The notes beneath the pieces were generated by a model. That model ran no database searches and was not told where the DNA came from. It was given only the letters and a program-made list of their open reading frames with translations. A stretch of DNA of 64,000 bases. Source: Chitinophagales bacterium (lineage in GTDB: Bacteria > Bacteroidota > Bacteroidia > Chitinophagales > Chitinophagaceae). Within the stretch, counting starts at the first letter, position 1; each line of letters opens with the position of its first letter. Shown here one piece after another: positions 17,660 to 26,295 of this stretch. The translations under genes were made by a program, and so were the position numbers. The DNA is taken from positions 1 to 64,000 of the forward strand of contig JAURJU010000027.1 in the NCBI GenBank assembly GCA_030832085.1, in the 5' to 3' direction.

Positions 17660-19672
17660 ATGAACATTAACAATACCGGTGAAGAAAGCAATGCTATGGG
17701 AATGCTGCCTTATGAGGAAACCCATTTCATTGAGACATCTGGTCCGGTATGGAATTATTCTCTTTTCGACGAGCACATCATCCAACATTTCCAGCAAGGC
17801 ACCTTGTACAATGCATACCAGTATTTTGGCAATAAACAATTGTCAGTGCTGGGAAAGAAAGGAACATATTTTTCCGTTTGGGCCCCGAACGCTACACGCG
17901 TAAGCATTGTCGGTAATTTCAACAATTGGCAGGATGGACGTCATCCTCTGTTTGTGCGTCTCGACAAATCCGGCATCTGGGAAGGTTTTATTCCAGGTTG
18001 TTCAAGGGGCGAAGTGTACAAATACTCGATCCATGGTTTTGAAGGGAAAATCATACAAAAAGGCGACCCATATGCTCATTTTTGGGAAAAAAAGCCATTG
18101 ACCGCCAGCATAACCTGGAATTTTGAATACCAATGGCATGACCAGCATTGGATGTCAATCAGGGAAAAACACAATTCCCTACAATCTCCTTATGCTGTGT
18201 ATGAAGTGCACCTTGCCAGTTGGATGAGGCCCGATCCATCTGACGAAACATCTTACTTCAGCTACTGGCAAATTGCCGAACGGCTTGTTCCCTATGTAAA
18301 AGAAATGGGGTTCACGCACATTGAGTTGATGCCAGTTATGGAATTTCCTTTTGATGGTAGTTGGGGATACCAGGGAACAGGATATTTTGCTCCAAGTTCC
18401 CGTTTTGGAAATCCTGAGGAATTCATGGCAATGATTGATTACTGTCACCGCGAAGGAATTGGTGTGATATTGGATTGGGTACCTTCCCATTTTCCATACG
18501 ATAGCCACGGACTTTTCATGTTCGATGGAACACATACCTATGAATATGGAGACATGCGAAAAGGGTATCACCCCGATTGGAACAGCTATATTTTCAATTA
18601 CAAAAGAGGAGAAGTAAGATCATTCCTGATCAGCAATGCCCGTTTTTGGCTGGACCAATTTCATGTGGATGGACTTAGGGTTGACGCGGTTTCTTCCATG
18701 CTAAAACTTGATTATTCAAGAAATGAAGGGGAGTGGGAGCCAAACGAATTCGGCGGCAATGGCAACATTGAAGCAATTTCCTTCCTCAAAGACATGAACC
18801 AGATGGTATACCGGGATTTCAACGGAGTGCAAACGATTGCAGAGGAAGCAACAAACTGGCCACGCGTATCAAGACCTGTATATGCGGATGGCTTGGGATT
18901 TGGCATGAAGTGGATGATGGGTTGGATGCATGATACACTGCGGTATTTCAAGCAGGATCCATTGTTCAGGCAACACCAACAGGATCAATTGACCTTTAGC
19001 ATGATGTATTATTATGACGAAAATTTTATGCTGCCACTGAGTCATGATGAGGTAGTTCATGGAAAATCGCCGATGATTTACAAAATGCCAGGGGACGATT
19101 GGCAAAAATTTGCAAATTTAAGACTGCTCTACACCTACATGTTTACCCACCCTGGGGCAAAACTATTGTTCATGGGCAATGAATTTGCACAAACAGAGGA
19201 GTGGAACTATTCAACGTCCTTGCGTTGGGACCTGCTGAAACATGAAAGCCACCTTGGTATGCAATCATGTGTCAGTGCGCTTCTGCATCTCCTAAAGCAA
19301 GAACCATCACTGTACGTCCATCAATTTGATCAACAGGGTTTTGAGTGGCACGACCTGCATCACCAAGAGGAATCCGTGATTGCTTACATAAGGAAAGGCA
19401 ACATTTCGGACCCGACCTTGCTTGTAATATTGAACATGACACCCAAGGAGCGGGTGGGTTGGACAATTCCAGTAGAGTCAGCTGCTGATTGGCAAGAAAT
19501 ATTCAATAGCGATGAAACCCAATACTGGGGTACGGGAAACTACGTAAACAGGGAAATCATAGCCCCTGTTCGCAAAAAAAATAACCTTTCGCATGAAATA
19601 AAACTATCATTGCCTCCGTTAGGTGGATGTATTCTAAAAAGAATCAATCCAATCCTAAACACAACCCAATGA
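17660..19672 (+). CDS. glgB: 1,4-alpha-glucan branching enzyme
   Basis: GH13 enzyme making alpha-1,6 branches. The 670-residue protein has an N-terminal CBM48 (VWAPNATRVSIVGNFNNW), then the catalytic barrel with DGLRVDAVSSML (nucleophile Asp), the acid/base region IAEEATNWP and LSHDEVVHGK. The C-terminal all-beta domain ends LPPLGGCILKRI. There are about 100 bp between glgC and glgB without a clear terminator. Its stop overlaps the next gene's ATG (ATGA). Confidence 0.96.
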   Translation: MNINNTGEESNAMGMLPYEETHFIETSGPVWNYSLFDEHIIQHFQQGTLYNAYQYFGNKQLSVLGKKGTYFSVWAPNATRVSIVGNFNNWQDGRHPLFVRLDKSGIWEGFIPGCSRGEVYKYSIHGFEGKIIQKGDPYAHFWEKKPLTASITWNFEYQWHDQHWMSIREKHNSLQSPYAVYEVHLASWMRPDPSDETSYFSYWQIAERLVPYVKEMGFTHIELMPVMEFPFDGSWGYQGTGYFAPSSRFGNPEEFMAMIDYCHREGIGVILDWVPSHFPYDSHGLFMFDGTHTYEYGDMRKGYHPDWNSYIFNYKRGEVRSFLISNARFWLDQFHVDGLRVDAVSSMLKLDYSRNEGEWEPNEFGGNGNIEAISFLKDMNQMVYRDFNGVQTIAEEATNWPRVSRPVYADGLGFGMKWMMGWMHDTLRYFKQDPLFRQHQQDQLTFSMMYYYDENFMLPLSHDEVVHGKSPMIYKMPGDDWQKFANLRLLYTYMFTHPGAKLLFMGNEFAQTEEWNYSTSLRWDLLKHESHLGMQSCVSALLHLLKQEPSLYVHQFDQQGFEWHDLHHQEESVIAYIRKGNISDPTLLVILNMTPKERVGWTIPVESAADWQEIFNSDETQYWGTGNYVNREIIAPVRKKNNLSHEIKLSLPPLGGCILKRINPILNTTQ

Positions 19673-20703
19673 AAAGGTTTTTTTTCATCTTTACTGCAGT
19701 TTTTACAGGTTATTTGGTTTTTGCAAAGAATGAAGATGACAGTGTAAAAGTTCTTATCCAAAAAGCAAAAATAGAACAGGCCGCAGGCCGTCACAAAATG
19801 GCACTTGAATACTTGCAGATGGCGGTTGCCGTAAACCCCAATATTATTGATGCGCAAAGGGCACTTGGTATTGAAGCACTTGAGCTAAGACAATTTGAAC
19901 TGGCCCGTCAATCATTTCTTTCCGTTTTGTCGAATCAACCCAATGACCCTGTTTCACTGGAAAAGTTAACTGAAATTTTTTACAATTTTCGCAAGTGGGA
20001 CGAGACCATAAAATACGGCCAAAAGTTATTGTCCCTGAATGCTGGCAAGCGGATCAACTTCATGATTGGAAAGAGCTTCTATGAGAAAGAGGATTTTGGA
20101 CAGTGTTTCAAATACCTAGAAGCGGCTTTTGTGGAAGAGCCCAGCAATGGAGAAATTCCTAGCATGTTTGCCCGGGCATTGGTTGACATGAGCAACTTCA
20201 AAGCTGCAGCCAGGTATTATTTGGAAGCCATAAAACTTGATTCCACAAACAACAGGCTGTTGAACGAGCTGGGCATGACCTACTCAGCCATGAACGATGA
20301 AAGGAATGCTGTAAAGTATTACGAAATGGCCATGGACAAGGGTTACAAAGTAGACAATAATTTTATTGAAAACCTCTCCAATTCATATATAGCAGCAGGA
20401 ATGCCCCAAAAAGGGATGGATATGTTGTTGAAACTCCTTGAAAAAAGACCTGGTGACATTGATTTGCTGAACAATCTAGCCAACAATTACTATTCGCTTG
20501 GCAACTACAAAGAAGCCATAAATTATTGGGATAAGGTTCTTTACCTTGACCGGGAAGAAGCAAGAGCACTGTACATGATTGGCATGTGTTATATCAAAAT
20601 GGGAGACAAGAACAAAGGGGCCATGCTTTGCAACAAGGCAATCGACATGGATCCCAGCCTTAAGCAGTTCAGACATGTAGGTGGTGGTCCTTTTGGAAGG
20701 TAA
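19669..20703 (+). CDS. Exported TPR-repeat protein
   Basis: Protein of 344 residues with a signal peptide (MKRFFFIFTAVFTGYLVFA) followed by about eight tetratricopeptide repeats through to the end, for example MALEYLQMAVAVNPNIIDAQ and AVKYYEMAMDKGYKV. TPRs mediate protein contacts; no catalytic domain is seen. Start chosen at 19669 because it yields the signal peptide; it overlaps the glgB stop by 4 bp, which suggests translational coupling. Why a periplasmic TPR protein is coupled to cytosolic glycogen genes is unclear. Confidence 0.85.
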   Translation: MKRFFFIFTAVFTGYLVFAKNEDDSVKVLIQKAKIEQAAGRHKMALEYLQMAVAVNPNIIDAQRALGIEALELRQFELARQSFLSVLSNQPNDPVSLEKLTEIFYNFRKWDETIKYGQKLLSLNAGKRINFMIGKSFYEKEDFGQCFKYLEAAFVEEPSNGEIPSMFARALVDMSNFKAAARYYLEAIKLDSTNNRLLNELGMTYSAMNDERNAVKYYEMAMDKGYKVDNNFIENLSNSYIAAGMPQKGMDMLLKLLEKRPGDIDLLNNLANNYYSLGNYKEAINYWDKVLYLDREEARALYMIGMCYIKMGDKNKGAMLCNKAIDMDPSLKQFRHVGGGPFGR

Positions 20704-20753
20704 AATTCAGTGGGCTTAGAAGATGATTTGATTGCCTGGAGAAATGTAATCAC

Positions 20754-22529
20754 TCACATTTTTTCAGGCACTTTTATTCCCAGCATCTCCATGCCACTTG
20801 CAATGATAGTTGCAACAAGGCTTGAAATTTTCAACCTCAATTGTTTTTTCTCTTCATTTTCTGCATTGTTGATGCTTAGCGCTGCATAAAAGGAATTGAA
20901 AGTTTGTGCCAATTGGAAAAGATAGGTGGCTATTGCTGAAGGATCAAGGCCATCAGCAGCTTGCTTAAGAATAACTTCATACTGCTCTGCCAAAAGCAAC
21001 AAGTCCTTTTCACCTTTTAGGAGTGGCAGCTTGTAATCTTTCAACCCGCTGTCAATTATAGATTTTTTCAGTACAGACCGAATCCTGGCATGTGTGTATT
21101 GCACAAATGGACCCGTAAAACCATGGAAATCGATGGACTCTTCAGGATTGAAAATCATTTTTTTCTTGGGGTCAACACGAAGCAAAAAATATTTCAATGC
21201 ACCCAAACCGATCGTGTTATACAATTCATCCAATTCAGCCTCACTGAAATCATTGACCTTTCCAAGATTTTGGGTATGTTTCCTTGAAATGGAAATCATT
21301 TCGTCTACAAGGTCATCCGCATCCACAACTGTTCCCTCTCTGCTTTTCATTTTCCCGGTAGGAAGTTCAACCATGCCATAGGAAAGGTGGTGAATGCCAT
21401 CTGCATAAGGAAGACCAAGCTTTTTGCAAATCAGTTGAAGCACTTTCATGTGATAATTCTGTTCATCTCCAATCACATATATGCTTTGGTCCATGCCAAA
21501 TTCATCGTATTTTTTTTGTGCCAAACCAATGTCCTGGGTAATGTAAACAGATGTACCATCTTTTCTCAGAACCAATTTTTCATCCAATCCCTCAGCAGTA
21601 AGGTCAATCCACACGCTGCCATCTTCTTTCCTAAAAAAAACACCCTTTCTGATACCCAATTCAATGGTGTCCTTTCCCAATAGGTAGGTTTCACTTTCAT
21701 AATATGTTTTGGCAAAATCCGATCCAATTCGTTTGTAGGTTGTGTCGAATCCTTCATATACCCATAGGTTCATGGTCTTCCAAAGTTCAATCACTTCGGG
21801 TTTTCCATTTTCCCAATCAAACAGCATTTGTTGTGCCTCCAGCATGATGGGGGCCTCTTTTTCTGCAGTTGCTTTGTCCATGCCTTTTGCCACCAGCCCT
21901 TCAACCTCTAATTTGTAGGCATCATTGAATTTGACATAAAAATCTCCTACAAAATGATCTCCCTTAGTACCTGTGGAAGTCGGTGTCGATTGGTTTCCAT
22001 AGCGGCTCCAGGCAATCATGCTCTTGCAGATATGTATGCCACGGTCGTTTACAATGCATGTTTTTAAAACATCATAACCATTGGCCTTGAGAATTTCAGC
22101 GATGCTTCTACCCAGAAAATTGTTTCTCAGGTGTCCAAGGTGAAGTGGCTTGTTGGTATTGGGTGATGAGTACTCTACCATGATTTTTTTTCCGTTCATG
22201 GGTGCTTTGCCGAAACAGGGATCTTGGTAGTGCCTGTTGAGCATATCGATCAAGAAGGCGGGCTTGATGGTGAAATTCAGGAAACCTTTGATGATGTTGA
22301 AAGATTCAAAAAAAACAGGATCATCCGCAATCATTTTTGCACCCAATGCATTTCCGAGCTGGTCAGGAGATGTGTTCAACTGTTTTACCAGTGAAAACAA
22401 AACAATTGTGTAATCGCCCTCAAATTCGGGTTTTGTAGGATTTACCTGAAAATCGCGCGCCGTAAAACGGATTCCATAAACTGATTCGATAGCTTCAACT
22501 GCTTTTTCCCGGACAATTTTACTCAGCAT
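20754..22529 (-). CDS. argS: Arginyl-tRNA synthetase
   Basis: Class I synthetase of 591 residues charging tRNA-Arg. It has the Arg-S N-terminal additional domain, the HIGH-type motif NTNKPLHLGHLRNNFLGRS and the KMSKS-type motif GKMKSREGTVV. The C-terminal DALR anticodon-binding domain ends LLGIKVPEKM. Convergent with the TPR gene (50 bp apart) and divergent from the glycerophosphodiesterase gene. A consensus -7 element TACCTTTG lies 17 bp upstream. Confidence 0.97.
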   Translation of the reverse strand: MLSKIVREKAVEAIESVYGIRFTARDFQVNPTKPEFEGDYTIVLFSLVKQLNTSPDQLGNALGAKMIADDPVFFESFNIIKGFLNFTIKPAFLIDMLNRHYQDPCFGKAPMNGKKIMVEYSSPNTNKPLHLGHLRNNFLGRSIAEILKANGYDVLKTCIVNDRGIHICKSMIAWSRYGNQSTPTSTGTKGDHFVGDFYVKFNDAYKLEVEGLVAKGMDKATAEKEAPIMLEAQQMLFDWENGKPEVIELWKTMNLWVYEGFDTTYKRIGSDFAKTYYESETYLLGKDTIELGIRKGVFFRKEDGSVWIDLTAEGLDEKLVLRKDGTSVYITQDIGLAQKKYDEFGMDQSIYVIGDEQNYHMKVLQLICKKLGLPYADGIHHLSYGMVELPTGKMKSREGTVVDADDLVDEMISISRKHTQNLGKVNDFSEAELDELYNTIGLGALKYFLLRVDPKKKMIFNPEESIDFHGFTGPFVQYTHARIRSVLKKSIIDSGLKDYKLPLLKGEKDLLLLAEQYEVILKQAADGLDPSAIATYLFQLAQTFNSFYAALSINNAENEEKKQLRLKISSLVATIIASGMEMLGIKVPEKM

Positions 22530-22546
22530 ACATGATTAGATTGTTG

Positions 22547-22554
22547 CAAAGGTA
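22547..22554 (-). promoter_or_regulatory. Candidate -7 promoter element (TACCTTTG) of argS
   Basis: Exact TAnnTTTG on the minus strand, ending 17 bp before the argS start at 22529. No obvious TTG was found at -33. Confidence 0.5.
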
Positions 22555-22575
22555 CGATTCCCTTAATTTTATTGC

Positions 22576-23484
22576 ATGTTGAAACCCATATTGCGCTTTT
22601 TCTTTTGTTTATCTTGTATTGCAATGGTTATTGAAACTGCATGTGGACAAACGCCAAAAATTGACCTTCAGGGTCACCGGGGTTGTCGGGGGCTTTATCC
22701 TGAGAATACCCTTCCGGCCTTTATTCATTCGATTGAACTGGGTGTAACCACCCTCGAAATGGACGTGGTCATCACAAAGGACAATAAAGTTATTTTGTCA
22801 CACGAGCCGTTCATGCATCCAGAAATTGCTACAGGTCCTTCAGGACATGTATTTTCATCGCCCAAAGACAGGTCCCATAACATCTACCAAATGACCTACG
22901 ATGAAGTGTGCAGATGGGATGTTGGAATGAAACCACACCCCAAATTTCCCCAACAAAAGAAAATTCCGGCAGTGAAGCCCCTGCTAAAAGATGTAATTGA
23001 TTCGGTTGAGAAATACACAAAGACCCATCGTTTGAAACCGGTGCGCTACAACATAGAAACGAAATCTGGACAAGCAACAGACGGAATTTATCATCCCGCA
23101 CCGGAACCTTTTGTTGAGTTGCTGATGCAGGTCATTCATCAGGCCGGAGTTTCAAAAAGAACCATCATCCAATCCTTTGATAAAAGAACATTACAGGTCT
23201 TACACCAGCAATTTCCCTCGGTCAAAACATCCTTTTTGATAGAGGGCAACAATAAAAAGTCGCCTGAAGACTTGGTTGGCAATCTTGGATTTCGTCCAAA
23301 TTACCTGAGTCCCGAATTTCATTTGGTTTCAAAAGAATATCTCGTAGCATGCAAGAAATTAAAGGTAAAAGTGATTGCCTGGACCGTAAATGAAGAAGAA
23401 GATATTCTTGCAATGGCAGCCATGGGTGTTGATGGCATTATTTCGGATTACCCAAACCGGTTTTCAATACTGAACAAACGTTAA
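22576..23484 (+). CDS. Exported glycerophosphodiester phosphodiesterase
   Basis: Cleaves glycerophosphodiesters to glycerol-3-phosphate and an alcohol. The 302-residue product has an N-terminal signal (LRFFFCLSCIAMVIETACG; the Cys could be lipidated, although the -3 Glu is unusual). It shows the GDPD motifs LQGHRGCRGLYPENTLPAF, the metal-binding Glu-Asp in TLEMDVVITKD, SHEPFM, and the C-terminal AWTVNEEED...GVDGIISDYP region. Probably periplasmic. It starts 46 bp from the divergent argS start. Confidence 0.92.
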   Translation: MLKPILRFFFCLSCIAMVIETACGQTPKIDLQGHRGCRGLYPENTLPAFIHSIELGVTTLEMDVVITKDNKVILSHEPFMHPEIATGPSGHVFSSPKDRSHNIYQMTYDEVCRWDVGMKPHPKFPQQKKIPAVKPLLKDVIDSVEKYTKTHRLKPVRYNIETKSGQATDGIYHPAPEPFVELLMQVIHQAGVSKRTIIQSFDKRTLQVLHQQFPSVKTSFLIEGNNKKSPEDLVGNLGFRPNYLSPEFHLVSKEYLVACKKLKVKVIAWTVNEEEDILAMAAMGVDGIISDYPNRFSILNKR

Positions 23485-23520
23485 TTATGCATTTCAACAT
23501 CAGCTTTCCTGGCTTTTTGG

Positions 23521-23528
23521 TAATTTTG
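23521..23528 (+). promoter_or_regulatory. Candidate -7 promoter element (TAATTTTG) of the GNAT-like gene
   Basis: Exact TAnnTTTG ending 16 bp before the ATG at 23545. No clear -33 TTG was seen. Confidence 0.45.
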
Positions 23529-23544
23529 TAGCTTATTTAAGCCC

Positions 23545-24669
23545 ATGCGCACAATTGAAGTTTCTGATCAGCATGCCAAAAGACAGTTCCTGGACCTGCC
23601 CTTTTCCATTTACAGGGATGATCCACAATGGATCTGTCCTCTGCTGAACGATATTGAATCGGTTTTTGATCCCCAAAAAAACAATTTTTTCAGTTTCGGA
23701 AGATGTACAAGGTGGATCCTTGTTGATGAACAGAACAATACCCTTGGACGCATAGCCGCTTTTATCAACGACAAAAAGGCCTATAATGAAATACAGCCGA
23801 CAGGCGGTTGTGGCTTTTTTGAATGCATCAATGACCAGCATGCAGCAAACATGTTGTTCGATCAGGCAAAATCCTGGCTCATTGACCATGGTATGCAGGC
23901 AATGAACGGGCCAATCAATTTTGGTGAAAATGACATGTGGTGGGGCCTGCTGGTGGACGGCTTTTCAAAGCCCTTCTATGGCATGAATTACAATCCTCCT
24001 TATTACAAATCATTGTTTGAATCCTATGGATTCAAAGAGAAATATGCTCAGATATCCAACAAGATTGATGTCAAAAAGGGATTGCCAGAAAAAGTAATAA
24101 AAATATCCAATTGGGTGGTTAAACGGAATGGCTATGTTTTTAGGCATCTCGATACTTCCAATGTTTCTAAATATGCAAGGGACTTCAAGGAAATTTACAA
24201 TGATGCGTGGAAAGATTTTGAAAACTTTACCGAAGTCACTGATGCCACAATAGAAGAGACCATCAACAAAATAAAACCTGTGATGGATCCCAAATTGATA
24301 TGGTTTGCATATACCCCTGCCAATGAACCTGTTGCATTTGTCATGATCTTGCCTGATACAAATGAGCTCATCAAGGGGCTGAAAGGTCGTTTGAACCTGA
24401 TCGGTAAGCTAAAGTTCATATGGAACAAATTGACGGTCAAGCACACCAGGATGCGCGCAGTAATCATGGGAACAAAAGAAAAATTCAGAAACCAGGGTCT
24501 TGAATCATGTCTTTTCATGAAGCTACAGGAATATACCTTGCCCCTTAACCAGTACGAAGAACTTGAATTGTCCTGGGTGGGTGATTTCAATGCTAAAATG
24601 CTGGCTCTTCATGAAGCTGTTGGTGCCAGGTATTCAAAAAAACACAGCACCTATCTCTGCAAATTTTAA
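23545..24669 (+). CDS. GNAT-fold protein, uncharacterised
   Basis: Cytosolic protein of 374 residues. The N-terminal half (YRDDPQWICPLLNDIESVFDP, then LGRIAAFINDKKAYN and GFFECINDQHAANMLFDQA) resembles the acetyl-CoA-binding GNAT fold of a group common in Bacteroidota that lacks an assigned substrate. The second half repeats GNAT-like strands and ends ELSWVGDFNAKMLALHEAVGA. A possible CoA loop is GTKEKFRNQGLESCLF. The first of a run with GtrA and YpdA; no operon function can be inferred. Confidence 0.72.
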   Translation: MRTIEVSDQHAKRQFLDLPFSIYRDDPQWICPLLNDIESVFDPQKNNFFSFGRCTRWILVDEQNNTLGRIAAFINDKKAYNEIQPTGGCGFFECINDQHAANMLFDQAKSWLIDHGMQAMNGPINFGENDMWWGLLVDGFSKPFYGMNYNPPYYKSLFESYGFKEKYAQISNKIDVKKGLPEKVIKISNWVVKRNGYVFRHLDTSNVSKYARDFKEIYNDAWKDFENFTEVTDATIEETINKIKPVMDPKLIWFAYTPANEPVAFVMILPDTNELIKGLKGRLNLIGKLKFIWNKLTVKHTRMRAVIMGTKEKFRNQGLESCLFMKLQEYTLPLNQYEELELSWVGDFNAKMLALHEAVGARYSKKHSTYLCKF

Positions 24670-24684
24670 AGCAACAGAAATCCT

Positions 24685-25170
24685 TTGAAACAATTTATAG
24701 AAAATACGCTTGATTTTTTTTATCCTTTTTTTAGAAAATTCTTTGACAAGACTACTTTTCGATACGCCGCCTGCGGTGGTCTCAATACCATTTTTGATAT
24801 TTTTTTGTTTTTTATCAGCTACAATTTCATTCTTCATAAGCAAAATCTGGATCTTGTTTATTTTGTCATAAGCCCGCACATTGCCGCATTTCTGATGGCA
24901 TTCATGTTGAGTTTTCCCACTGGATTCGCTCTCATGCGTTTTATTGTTTTCAAGGAGTCTCAGCTCCGTGGAAGGGTTCAGCTCTTTCGCTATTTCATGA
25001 TGGTTTGTGTCAGCCTCTTGTTGAACTATGTTTTTTTAAAAACACTGGTAGAATATTTTCATCTTTTCCCAACAGTTTCAAAGCTCATCACCACCTTTTT
25101 TGTCATTGCCTTCAGTTACATTACACAAAGGAATTTTAGCTTTAAAACTGCCAAGTCAGACACAAAATGA
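24685..25170 (+). CDS. GtrA-family membrane protein (TTG start)
   Basis: Protein of 161 residues with four predicted membrane helices. The FRYAACGGLNTIFDIFLFF segment is the family signature. GtrA proteins are thought to help move lipid-linked sugars across the inner membrane or to modify cell-surface polysaccharides. The start is TTG at 24685 (product MKQFIENTLDFFYPF); the next in-frame Met is too far inside. Stop overlaps the YpdA start by ATGA. Confidence 0.85.
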   Translation: MKQFIENTLDFFYPFFRKFFDKTTFRYAACGGLNTIFDIFLFFISYNFILHKQNLDLVYFVISPHIAAFLMAFMLSFPTGFALMRFIVFKESQLRGRVQLFRYFMMVCVSLLLNYVFLKTLVEYFHLFPTVSKLITTFFVIAFSYITQRNFSFKTAKSDTK

Positions 25171-26141
25171 AAAATCAAAATATGCTGGACGTCCTTATCA
25201 TTGGTGCAGGACCGATTGGCTTGGCATCTGGCATTGCCTGCACAAAGCACGCGTTATCCTATATCATCGTTGAAAAGGGGGCATTGGTGAATTCACTTTA
25301 CAATTATCCATTGAACATGACCTTTTTCTCTACATCAGACAAGTTAGAGATCGGTGAAGTTCCTTTTGTGTCCCATAATCCCAAGCCAACCAGGGCTGAG
25401 GCATTGGAATATTACAGGCGTGTTACGCTGCATTGGAATCTGAACCTTGCCTTGTATGAATCTGTTCAAACCGTAACAAAGGAGAATGGACTTTTCATCG
25501 TCACTACAACAAAAACTACCTACAAGGCCAAGCACATCGTCATTTCCACAGGCTTTTATGATATTCCCAATCTGATGAATGTTCCAGGTGAAGATCTTCC
25601 CAAGGTGCACCATTATTACAAAGAACCACATGTATATTTTGGCCAGAAAATTGTAGTTATTGGTGCAGCCAACTCTGCAGTTGATGTTGCCATGGAAACT
25701 TGGCGAAAAGGGGCGGATGTTACAATGGTCATCAGGGAAGAACAGATCAGGGAATCGGTCAAGTATTGGATTCGTCCTGACATCGAAAACAGGATCAAGG
25801 AAGGTTCAATCAAGGCATTTTATCATGCTTCCATTGCTGCCATAAGGGAAAAAGAGGTTGACATCATGACAGCATCTGGCCAAATTACCCTCCCCAACGA
25901 TTTTGTACTGGCCATGACCGGTTACCTCCCTGATTTTAAGTTTCTGGCTTCCGTAGGAATTCAAACAGAAAATGACGAATACTGTACTCCATTGCATGAC
26001 CCTGATACCATGATGTCGAACATCGATGGCGTCTATCTGGCAGGGGTCATCTGCGGCGGGCTTAAAACAAACAAATGGTTCATCGAAAACTCACGGCACC
26101 ACCCTGATTTGATCATGGCACATATCCTCCAAAAAGGGTAA
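25167..26141 (+). CDS. ypdA: YpdA-type FAD-dependent disulfide reductase
   Basis: Flavoprotein of 324 residues, putative NADPH-dependent bacillithiol disulfide reductase. The FAD-binding motif is LIIGAGPIGLASGIAC and the NADPH motif is VVIGAANSAVDVAMETW. The segment YPLNMTFFSTSDKLEIG is characteristic of YpdA and not of thioredoxin reductase (no CxxC). It implies that this organism uses bacillithiol or a like thiol, though no bsh gene is in the window. Coupled to gtrA by a 4-bp overlap. Confidence 0.9.
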   Translation: MKNQNMLDVLIIGAGPIGLASGIACTKHALSYIIVEKGALVNSLYNYPLNMTFFSTSDKLEIGEVPFVSHNPKPTRAEALEYYRRVTLHWNLNLALYESVQTVTKENGLFIVTTTKTTYKAKHIVISTGFYDIPNLMNVPGEDLPKVHHYYKEPHVYFGQKIVVIGAANSAVDVAMETWRKGADVTMVIREEQIRESVKYWIRPDIENRIKEGSIKAFYHASIAAIREKEVDIMTASGQITLPNDFVLAMTGYLPDFKFLASVGIQTENDEYCTPLHDPDTMMSNIDGVYLAGVICGGLKTNKWFIENSRHHPDLIMAHILQKG

Positions 26142-26254
26142 CATTGATCATGTTCTTCCTTCATATGCCATTTTGCTACCCTAAAAATCACCATAAAGAA
26201 CTGTTTGTCACCCTTTTGGGCCAAAAACTGACAAGATTTCCTGATTTTTCCAGC

Positions 26255-26269
26255 GGCACAGCTCTTGTA
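26255..26269 (+). promoter_or_regulatory. Sigma-54-like -24/-12 element upstream of dnaK
   Basis: The sequence GGCACAGCTCTTGTA carries GG and GT separated by ten bases, close to the sigma-54 GG-N10-GC pattern (TGGCAC...TTGC). If the T at 26268 is -12, transcription begins near 26280, about 16 bp before the ATG. No TAnnTTTG element was found here. Assignment is inference. Confidence 0.4.
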
Positions 26270-26295
26270 CATTACCAATATCTAAAATCACATAT

